From positions 1 to 12,247 of the forward strand of contig JAGADT010000004.1 of assembly GCA_017613475.1 (NCBI GenBank): DNA of 12,247 bases. Direction: 5' to 3'. Below are positions 6,444 to 12,247 of the stretch, piece by piece. The position numbers were made by a program, and so were the translations under genes. The notes beneath the pieces were generated by a model. That model saw nothing but the letters and a program-made list of their open reading frames with translations. It was not told the origin of the DNA and made no database searches. This DNA comes from Desulfovibrionaceae bacterium (GTDB lineage Bacteria; Desulfobacterota; Desulfovibrionia; Desulfovibrionales; Desulfovibrionaceae). Each line of letters begins with the position of its first letter. Positions within the stretch are counted from its first letter, which is position 1.

Positions 6444-7724
6444 ATGGGCTTCTTTTCTTCCGTCAAAAAATTCTTCAGTTCAGATCAGCAGCCGGCCGCG
6501 CAGAACGAGAGCGGAAGCGGCGCCTCCTCCTTCTCTTCCGAAGAGCTTACCGTCCGCCTGCGCGAGGCAGAGCCAAAGCTCTCCGTATGGCTGGATATTG
6601 TGCTGGAAGGCATTTCCCAAACAGGCAATGCCCTTTGGGAGCGGCTGCGTTTCCTCCTCACAGCCCTGGGAGCCTCGGAAGACGAAGCGCAGAAATTCAC
6701 CGATGACCTTTCCCTCTGGACGCAGGGCATGGGCTATGAGGACCTGGAGGACTTCCGCTCCGAACTCCAGTACCGCCTGGCCCTCGCCCTGGACCTGGAA
6801 GATGAGGAAGACGAAAAAAACCGCCTTTTCCTCAAGCTGCAGGCTGGCCTTGCCCGCACACGCGCCCAGTTTGGTCAGGGGCTGAAAATCCTTTTCGCCG
6901 AGCACGGCGAGCTGACCCCGGAATTTTGGGATGAACTGCTTGAGCTCTTCATTATGGCCGACATGGGCATGGAAGCCGCGGAAACCCTGTGCGGACGGCT
7001 GAAAAAGCGCGCCGTGGACGCCGGGGCCACAACGCCGGCGGAGCTGCATCCGCTCCTTGCTGAGGAAGTGGCGGAAATTTTCCGCATTCCGCGCCGCGTT
7101 GTGGCCGTCAACCCGCCGGAAATCGTGCTGATTATCGGCGTCAATGGCGTGGGCAAAACCACCACCATTGCCAAGCTGGCCTACCGAGCCCGTTCGCAGG
7201 GCAAAAAAGTCATGCTTGCCGCGGCAGACACCTTCCGCGCCGCCGCTGTGGAGCAGCTTGGCATATGGGCGGAGAGGACTGGCTCGCTCTTCCATTCAAA
7301 GGGGCAGGACGCGGATCCTTCCGCCGTGGCCTGGGAGGCTGTTGACCGCGCCGTGGCCGAAGGAGTGGACGTGCTCTTTGTGGATACGGCAGGCCGCCTC
7401 CATACCAAGACAAACCTGATGGAAGAGCTCAAGAAAATCCGCAGCGTCCTTGGCAAAAAGCACCCCGGCGCACCGCACCGCTCCGTGCTCATTCTGGACG
7501 CGACCACCGGGCAGAACGCCCTTTCGCAGGTCAAGCTGTTCAAGGAAGCGGCAGGTATTGACGAAATCATCCTGACCAAGCTCGACGGCACGGCCAAGGG
7601 CGGCGTGGCCGTGGCCATTGCCATGCAGTACAAGATTCCCATCACCTTTGTCGGCCTTGGGGAAAAAATGGAAGACCTGCGGCCCTTTGACGGCGATGAT
7701 TACGCCCGCGCCCTTCTGGAATAA
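6444..7724 (+). CDS. ftsY: Signal recognition particle receptor FtsY
   Basis: SRP-type GTPase that docks the SRP-ribosome complex at the inner membrane so that membrane proteins are inserted co-translationally. 426 residues. The start MGFFSSVKKFFS could form an amphipathic membrane-targeting helix. It is followed by an acidic A region (to about 120, rich in E and D), the helical N domain, and the G domain. GTPase motifs are complete: G1 GVNGVGKTTT (232-241), DTFRAAA, G3 DTAGR (314-318), G4 TKLDGTAKGG (378-387) and the C-terminal GLGEKMEDLRPFD. ATG 6444 is preceded by AAAGG at 6431-6435 with 8-nt spacing. The TKLDGTAKGG and GLGEKMEDL signatures with an acidic N-terminus separate FtsY from Ffh and FlhF. 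It lies 57 bases after comEC and 31 bases before ade, with no clear terminator on either side, so co-transcription is plausible. Confidence 0.97.
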   Translation: MGFFSSVKKFFSSDQQPAAQNESGSGASSFSSEELTVRLREAEPKLSVWLDIVLEGISQTGNALWERLRFLLTALGASEDEAQKFTDDLSLWTQGMGYEDLEDFRSELQYRLALALDLEDEEDEKNRLFLKLQAGLARTRAQFGQGLKILFAEHGELTPEFWDELLELFIMADMGMEAAETLCGRLKKRAVDAGATTPAELHPLLAEEVAEIFRIPRRVVAVNPPEIVLIIGVNGVGKTTTIAKLAYRARSQGKKVMLAAADTFRAAAVEQLGIWAERTGSLFHSKGQDADPSAVAWEAVDRAVAEGVDVLFVDTAGRLHTKTNLMEELKKIRSVLGKKHPGAPHRSVLILDATTGQNALSQVKLFKEAAGIDEIILTKLDGTAKGGVAVAIAMQYKIPITFVGLGEKMEDLRPFDGDDYARALLE

Positions 7725-7755
7725 CCATACCCAAGCCTTTTACCGGGGGAATATT

Positions 7756-9492
7756 GTGCTGGACCTGCTTCAACACCGCATTGCCATGGCCGCCGGCAGG
7801 GAGCCGGCAGACCTCTTAATCACCAACGTGCGCTTTCTGGACGTGTTCAGCGGAGAGCTCCGCAGGGAAGACGTGGCCATCGGCACAGGCGTCATCGTTG
7901 GCTTTGGCCCAAGGGAAGCTAAGGAAACCTTTGACGCGGGGGGCAAAATCCTGCTCCCCGGGCTTATTGACGCGCACATCCACATAGAATCTTCCATGCT
8001 CAGCCCTGCGCGCTTTGCCGAGCTTGTGCTGCCGCACGGCACCACCTGCGTTGTTGCCGACCCGCACGAAATCGCCAACGTTGCCGGGACAGAAGGCATC
8101 CGCTACTTCCTTGACTGCGCGCGCTCCCTGCCCCTGGGCATCCGCCTGGCCATCCCCTCCTGCGTGCCTGCGGCGCCCTTTGAAGACGCGGGGGCAGAGC
8201 TCCCTGCCGAAACGATAAAGCCTTTCATGAAAGAGCCGGAAACAGCCAGCCTGGGGGAAATGATGAACTTCCCCGGCGTGCTGGGGGGTGACGGGGACAC
8301 GCTGAAAAAGATCCTCGCGGCGCGGGAGGCAGGACTTGGAGTGGATGGACACGCCCCGGGCGTGCTTGGCCGCGGGCTTGACGCCTACACCGTCACCGGC
8401 ATCGGCAACACGCACGAATGCCCCTCAAAAGAAGACGCCCTGGAAAACCTGGCCCGCGGGGCATACATTTTCATCCGCGAAGGATCGGCTGCCAAAAACC
8501 TCAAGGCGCTCCTCCCCTGCGTGACGCCGCTCAACGCCCGCCGCTTTGCCCTGTGCACGGACGACCGCCATGCCGAGGACCTGATCCGCGAAGGGCACAT
8601 GGACCACATCCTGCGCCTTGCCGTAGCCCAGGGCCTGCCGCCGGTGGGGGCCGTGATCATGTGCACGCTCAACGCGGCCGAAGCCCAGGGGCTTAAAGGA
8701 AAGGGCGCCATCGCGCCGGGCTGGGATGCCGACCTGATCCTTGTGGATGACATGCAGAACTTTACCGTGCGCCGCACCTGGGTCGGCGGCAGGCTCGCCG
8801 CAATGGATGGCTACGTCCTGCAGCCGCTCAAGGGCCCTGATGCCTCCGCACTCTGCCAAAGCGTGCGCACAGCGCCGCTGGAGCCGAAAGACCTGGAGCT
8901 TGCCATCCCTTCCGGGAAAGCCCGCGTCATCCGCCTCTCCCCCGGCTCCCTGCTCACTTATTCCCTGATCTGCGATGTCGCCTGCGACAGCGAGGGGCGC
9001 TTTGCGCCGGAAAAGAACCCGGAAATCTGCCAGGTTGCCGTCATTGAACGGCACAAGGCCAGCGGGAAAATCGGCCTGGGCCTGCTTGCGGGCTATGGGC
9101 TCCGCGGCGGCGCCATTGCCTGCACCATCGCCCACGATTCGCACAATATTGTTGTGGCCGGGGATTCCAAAGCCGCCATGCACGCCGCCGTGGAAGAGCT
9201 TATCCGCATCCAGGGGGGCTGCGCCGTCTGCGTGGGCAGCCGCGTGGCCGGCTCCCTGCCCCTGCCGCTTGGCGGGCTCATGAGCGAGGATGACCCGCGG
9301 AAAGTCAGCCAGACGCTCGCCAAACTCAACAGCCTGGCCCATGAAGCCCTGCACATCCCCCAGGATGTGGACCCCTTCATGACCCTAAGCTTCATGGCGC
9401 TTCCTGTTATCCCCTCGCTCAAGATCACGGCGCGCGGTCTCTTTGACGTAGACCGCTTCACCTTCACCAGCGTGGACGCCGGGAAGGCATAA
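7756..9492 (+). CDS. ade: Adenine deaminase
   Basis: Amidohydrolase-superfamily enzyme that converts adenine and water to hypoxanthine and ammonia in purine salvage. From GTG 7756 it has 578 residues, matching the usual Ade length of about 580. Metal-site motifs are clear: DAHIHIESSM (72-81, with H74 and H76), DPHE (102-105), GHAPG (H199), GNTHECPS and CTDDRH (267-272). The C-terminal part has the Ade-type domain with VAVIERHKASG and the segment HDSHNIVVAG. The GTG start has GGGGGA at 7745-7750, 5 nt upstream; the frame stays open further upstream into ftsY (to 7618), but that part is only an overlap and encodes nothing Ade-like. It follows ftsY by 31 bases and converges on cobA-hemD across a bidirectional terminator. 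Confidence 0.95.
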   Translation: MLDLLQHRIAMAAGREPADLLITNVRFLDVFSGELRREDVAIGTGVIVGFGPREAKETFDAGGKILLPGLIDAHIHIESSMLSPARFAELVLPHGTTCVVADPHEIANVAGTEGIRYFLDCARSLPLGIRLAIPSCVPAAPFEDAGAELPAETIKPFMKEPETASLGEMMNFPGVLGGDGDTLKKILAAREAGLGVDGHAPGVLGRGLDAYTVTGIGNTHECPSKEDALENLARGAYIFIREGSAAKNLKALLPCVTPLNARRFALCTDDRHAEDLIREGHMDHILRLAVAQGLPPVGAVIMCTLNAAEAQGLKGKGAIAPGWDADLILVDDMQNFTVRRTWVGGRLAAMDGYVLQPLKGPDASALCQSVRTAPLEPKDLELAIPSGKARVIRLSPGSLLTYSLICDVACDSEGRFAPEKNPEICQVAVIERHKASGKIGLGLLAGYGLRGGAIACTIAHDSHNIVVAGDSKAAMHAAVEELIRIQGGCAVCVGSRVAGSLPLPLGGLMSEDDPRKVSQTLAKLNSLAHEALHIPQDVDPFMTLSFMALPVIPSLKITARGLFDVDRFTFTSVDAGKA

Positions 9493-9493
9493 C

Positions 9494-9515
9494 GGGGGGC
9501 ACTGCCCCTTTGATA
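9494..9515 (+). repeat. Hairpin repeat just after ade
   Basis: GGGGC-ACT-GCCCC (9496-9508) followed by TTTGATA begins four bases after the ade stop. Read on the minus strand it is an A-rich heptamer plus hairpin, like the copies in comEC and at 12136-12155; with the latter it agrees over 17 of 18 positions (9494-9511 against the complement of 12140-12157). On the + strand, the hairpin followed by TTT could also help end or protect the ade transcript. Confidence 0.6.
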
Positions 9516-9542
9516 CCGCAGGTCAAAACCTTTGCCATATAG

Positions 9543-9578
9543 AAAAGCGGGAGCCGAAATCATCAGCTCCCGCCTTTT
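9543..9578. terminator. Bidirectional terminator between ade and cobA-hemD
   Basis: GCGGGAGC (9547-9554) pairs with GCTCCCGC (9566-9573) over an 11-nt loop. AAAA precedes the left arm and TTTT follows the right arm at 9575-9578, so the hairpin has a U-tract on both strands. This fits its place between two convergent genes, serving ade from the left and cobA-hemD from the right. Confidence 0.85.
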
Positions 9579-9618
9579 GTTGTTTCTGCTGGGCCTGCTG
9601 CAGCGGCACTGCCGCACG

Positions 9619-11130
9619 CTACTTCTTTGCGAAATGCTCCTTCATGGCCTCCACCAGCGCGGGGATGGTGTACGCCTCAGGCTGGACCGTGGGTTCAAAG
9701 CCGTGCTTCTTCAGCGTGCCCGCCGTAACAGGGCCGATGACGCAGAGCGCCGTTTCGGGGTGCCTGCGCACAAGCTCTTCCGGAATGCTGGCGAAGAAAT
9801 TTTCCACCGTGGAGGAAGAGCCAAAGGTCACCGCGGAAAGCGTGCCTTCCTCAAGTCGCTCCAGCACGGCTTCCTTATTGCCGGTATCCGGCACGGTTTC
9901 GTAAACGGGCAGCACCAGCACTTCCGCGCCAGCCTTGCGCAGCTCTTCCGGCAGGACTTCCCGCGCCTGGCGCGCGCGGGGAATGAGCACCTTTTTTCCG
10001 GCAATGCCCTGGGCCACAAGCCCCTGGGCCACGCTTTCCGCCACATAGCTTTCCGGCACAAAATCCGGAATGATTCCTGTTTCCTTCACAGCCTTGGCCG
10101 TGGCCGGGCCGATGGCCGCCACGCGGCATCCGGCAAAGGCCCTGGCATCCAGCCCAAGGGCGTTCAGCCGCTCCATAAAGAAGCGCACGCCGTTTACAGA
10201 GGTGAACACCACCCAGTCGTACCCGGAAAGGCTCCTGGCTGCGCTGTCCACCTCCGCGGTATCCGCCAGGGAATGAAAGGCGATGGTCGGGAACTGGATG
10301 ACCTCCGCCCCCAGAGCGGACAGGCGGGTGGCAAGGCCGCTGGCCTGTTCGCGCGCGCGGGTCACCACCACGCTGCGGCCCAAAAGAGGCTTCTGCTCAA
10401 ACCAGTTCAGGCTGTCATGCAGGGTGGCAACCTTGCCCACAACAATCAGGGAGGGATTTTTGAAGCCCCCCTCTTCAGCGGCTTTGGGGAGGGTGGCCAG
10501 CGTACACACGCAGCTCCTGTGCCTGGGGGTTGTCGCCCAGGTCACCAGGGCTGCCGGGGTATCGCCGGCGAGGCCGGCTTCCATGAGCTTGCTGCTGATC
10601 TGCGCCAGGTTTTTCATGCCCATGACGAAAACCAACGTGGAGGCGCTGGCGGCAAGGGCCTTCCAGTTATGGGCGGACTCAGGCTTGGTGGGGTCCTCAT
10701 GGCCGGTGATGATGGTCACGGAAGAGGCAAAGGCGCGGTGAGTCAGGGGAATGCCCGCGTAAGCGGGACCGGCAATCACGCTGGAAATGCCCGGCACTTC
10801 CTCAAAGGGGATGCCAGCCTTGAGCAGGGCCTCGGCCTCTTCGCCGCCGCGGCCGAAAATATAAGGGTCGCCGCCCTTGAGGCGGGCCACTTCCTTGCCT
10901 TCACGGGCCTTGGCAATCAGCAGCTCATTAATCTGAGGCTGAGGAAGGGCGTGGTTGCCCGCGATTTTCCCCACATAAATGCGCTCCGCATCCGGGCGGG
11001 TATGGGCCAGAAGCTCGTCTGAGGCGAGGTAATCGTAAACCACCACGTCGGCGGCGGCGAGAATATCGCGCCCCCGCAGGGTCAAGAGCCCGGGATCGCC
11101 TGGTCCTGCTCCGATGAGATATACTTTCAT
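9619..11130 (-). CDS. cobA-hemD: Fused uroporphyrinogen-III C-methyltransferase / uroporphyrinogen-III synthase
   Basis: Bifunctional tetrapyrrole enzyme of 503 residues. The N-terminal half (1 to about 245) is a SAM-dependent SUMT: GAGPGDPGLLT (7-17), RLKGGDPYIFGRGGEE (83-98) and AGPAYAGIPLTHR (120-132) are its signatures. The half from about 250 (LLGRSVVVTRAREQASGL) to the end is HemD-like. HemD cyclises hydroxymethylbilane to uroporphyrinogen III and CobA methylates it twice to precorrin-2, the branch point to siroheme, cobalamin and, in sulfate reducers, heme through the siroheme route. The fused form is known from Desulfovibrio. The start ATG is at 11130 reading leftward, preceded by GGGGA at 11138-11142 with suitable spacing; the frame is open to 11310 but the extra 60 residues are not SUMT-like. 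It diverges from the dehydrogenase gene and converges with ade. Confidence 0.96.
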   Translation of the reverse strand: MKVYLIGAGPGDPGLLTLRGRDILAAADVVVYDYLASDELLAHTRPDAERIYVGKIAGNHALPQPQINELLIAKAREGKEVARLKGGDPYIFGRGGEEAEALLKAGIPFEEVPGISSVIAGPAYAGIPLTHRAFASSVTIITGHEDPTKPESAHNWKALAASASTLVFVMGMKNLAQISSKLMEAGLAGDTPAALVTWATTPRHRSCVCTLATLPKAAEEGGFKNPSLIVVGKVATLHDSLNWFEQKPLLGRSVVVTRAREQASGLATRLSALGAEVIQFPTIAFHSLADTAEVDSAARSLSGYDWVVFTSVNGVRFFMERLNALGLDARAFAGCRVAAIGPATAKAVKETGIIPDFVPESYVAESVAQGLVAQGIAGKKVLIPRARQAREVLPEELRKAGAEVLVLPVYETVPDTGNKEAVLERLEEGTLSAVTFGSSSTVENFFASIPEELVRRHPETALCVIGPVTAGTLKKHGFEPTVQPEAYTIPALVEAMKEHFAKK

Positions 11131-11309
11131 GCCTGAGTCCCCTATGTTCTGCCTCTCTGAAAAGGCGCTGATGTACTGCAAAAAATCCTGGCGGAAACGG
11201 AAAAACGCCTGGAGCTGCCTCCCAGGGAAGGGGCTTGACGGCATCCCTCCGTCCATGGAATTTTCAGGAAAACCCCATGTCCCTTCTGGGTATAGCAAAG
11301 GAGTCCGCA
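11131..11309. promoter_or_regulatory. Divergent promoter region, cobA-hemD and SDR gene
   Basis: The 179 bases between two divergent start codons must hold both promoters. For the rightward gene, TTGACG at 11235-11240 is a good -35 match, but the -10 position 17 nt on reads only GAATTT (11258-11263). For the leftward gene I see no convincing box pair. CCTGG (11208-11212) and CCAGG (11222-11226) form a small inverted repeat that could be an operator, though it may be chance. AAAGGAG at 11297-11303 is the ribosome binding site of the rightward gene, 6 nt before ATG 11310. Confidence 0.35.
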
Positions 11310-12074
11310 ATGTCTACCATTTTCATCACCGGCGCAAGCTCCGGCATCGGGCGCGCCACGGCTGAGCGTTTTCTTGAAGGAAAATGGCGCGTTGTCGCGG
11401 CCGGGCGGCGCGAAGAACGCCTGCGCGCCCTGGCGGAAAAACACCCCGGCATGGTGCTGCCGCTCACCCTGGACGTGCGGGACAAAGACGCCGTGAACGC
11501 CGCCTTTGCCAGCCTTCCCGCGCCATTTGACGCCATTGACGCGCTGGTGAACAACGCCGGCCTCGCCCTGGGCGTGGAACCCGCGCAGGTCTGCAATCCC
11601 GACGACTGGAACGTGATGGTGGATACCAACATCAAGGGCGTGCTGCACTGCACGCGGGCCGTCCTGCCGCTCATGACCGCCCGCAACGCCGGGCATATCA
11701 TCAACTTAGGCTCCATTGCCGGCAGCTATGCCTACGTCGGCGGCAATGTGTACGGCGCCACCAAGGCCTTTGTAGAGCAGTTTTCGCGCAATCTCCGCTG
11801 CGACCTGCACGGCACAAACGTCCGCGTAACCAATATTGAGCCGGGGCTCCTGGAAACGGAATTCACGCTTGTCCGCCTCAAGGGCAATGCGGAAAAGGCC
11901 GCAGAGCTCTATGAAGGCGCGGAGCCCCTTCACCCAGAAGACATTGCCGAATGCATCTGGTGGGCCGTAAACCGCCCGCCGCATGTGAATATCTGCCGCA
12001 TCGAGGTCATGCCCGTCTGCCAGCGCAACGGCGCGACGGAAGTGTGGCGCGGGGCCCCTAAAAAGCCGGCATAG
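11310..12074 (+). CDS. Short-chain dehydrogenase/reductase, YdfG-like
   Basis: NAD(P)-dependent oxidoreductase of the classical SDR family, 254 residues. The cofactor motif is TGASSGIG (7-14), the structural motif NNAG is at 81-84, and the catalytic set is S135, Y148 and K152 in GSIAG and YGATK. The N-terminal fold is followed by AAGRREERL, where the arginines favour NADPH. The sequence EPGLLETEFTLVRLKG and the tail ending near VMPVCQ resemble the YdfG group (NADP-dependent 3-hydroxy acid dehydrogenase, serine or malonic-semialdehyde type). The true substrate cannot be read from the sequence, so I give no gene symbol. AAAGGAG at 11297-11303 fixes ATG 11310; the frame is open upstream to 11235 but lacks a ribosome site there. 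It stands alone on the + strand, divergent from cobA-hemD. Confidence 0.92.
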   Translation: MSTIFITGASSGIGRATAERFLEGKWRVVAAGRREERLRALAEKHPGMVLPLTLDVRDKDAVNAAFASLPAPFDAIDALVNNAGLALGVEPAQVCNPDDWNVMVDTNIKGVLHCTRAVLPLMTARNAGHIINLGSIAGSYAYVGGNVYGATKAFVEQFSRNLRCDLHGTNVRVTNIEPGLLETEFTLVRLKGNAEKAAELYEGAEPLHPEDIAECIWWAVNRPPHVNICRIEVMPVCQRNGATEVWRGAPKKPA

Positions 12075-12128
12075 CAAGCTCCTGCCGCCCAAGGCCACTC
12101 ATGGGACGTCCTGGAAGCCCTCCGGGCA

Positions 12129-12247
12129 GGCATTGAATAAAAGGGGCAATGCCCCCCTAACGCTTGGTCGCCAAAAGCCCGCCCCAAAAAACGCGCAGGG
12201 CGGTCGCCGAAAGCCCCCTGCGCAGGCAATGGGCAAAAGGGGCAATG
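12129..12247. repeat. Repeat-rich intergenic region at the window end
   Basis: A 23-base unit at 12129-12151 recurs with four mismatches at 12225-12247 and is cut by the window end; both end in AAAAGGGGCAATG. The first copy completes a hairpin GGGGC-AAT-GCCCC (12143-12155). GGTCGCCAAAAGCCC (12166-12180) recurs at 12202-12216 with one mismatch. GCGCAGGG (12193-12200) and CCCTGCGC (12216-12223) form a perfect 8-bp stem. No reading frame with a ribosome binding site is present. This looks like a cluster of REP-like elements downstream of the dehydrogenase gene. Positions 12075-12128 show no clear terminator. Confidence 0.6.

Noticed and set aside
7618..7755. Upstream extension of the ade frame overlapping ftsY
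   Set aside because: This part encodes no Ade-like sequence and has no ribosome site, whereas GTG 7756 has GGGGGA at the right distance and gives the usual family length.
9603..9615. Palindrome GCGGCA-C-TGCCGC beside the cobA-hemD stop
   Set aside because: The core looks like the stem-loop family but it lacks the A-rich heptamer on either side. Short GC palindromes are expected by chance at this base composition.
9532..11022. Long + strand open frame of 496 codons opposite cobA-hemD
   Set aside because: The minus-strand frame shows full SUMT and HemD motifs; the + frame is a compositional shadow that also runs through the bidirectional terminator.
358..12074. A cryptic defence, mobile or secondary-metabolite system spanning the genes
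   Set aside because: All seven genes are recognisable core or common metabolic genes with intact motifs; no integrase, transposase, toxin-antitoxin pair, CRISPR repeat or biosynthetic cluster is visible.

Overview
The window looks like a housekeeping stretch of chromosome from a GC-rich deltaproteobacterium, most likely a member of the Desulfovibrionaceae. This rests on two things: a single-chain CobA-HemD fusion, the arrangement known from sulfate-reducing Desulfovibrio, and the general gene content and codon bias. It is an inference, because there is no rRNA or other direct marker here. I see no phage, transposase, CRISPR array, tRNA or defence system.

Layout: positions 1-357 are a non-coding leader with an AT-rich part and several competing inverted repeats. 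Five genes then run on the + strand: gltX (glutamyl-tRNA synthetase), proS (prolyl-tRNA synthetase), a comEC/rec2-type DNA-uptake channel gene, ftsY (signal recognition particle receptor) and ade (adenine deaminase). A hairpin with a T tract separates gltX from proS, and another separates proS from comEC. Each sits almost against the next ribosome binding site. comEC, ftsY and ade are closely spaced and may be co-transcribed. ade converges on a minus-strand cobA-hemD gene across a bidirectional terminator. A short-chain dehydrogenase gene (YdfG-like) diverges from cobA-hemD. The last 173 bases are non-coding and repeat-rich.

The genes do not form one pathway. gltX and proS charge tRNAs, ftsY targets membrane proteins, ade salvages adenine, and cobA-hemD makes uroporphyrinogen III and precorrin-2 for siroheme, corrinoids and, in this lineage, heme.

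The most unusual signal is a family of very short stem-loops preceded by an AATRAAA-like heptamer, seen about nine times in both orientations. Stem sequences differ between copies by changes that keep pairing. Most copies lie inside the comEC reading frame: in an N-terminal extension, and in a roughly 49-residue hydrophilic insert between the OB-like domain and the membrane channel domain. The others lie downstream of ade and at the right end of the window. This suggests a small repeat element that can be tolerated in frame inside a protein gene, but it needs a genome-wide count to confirm.
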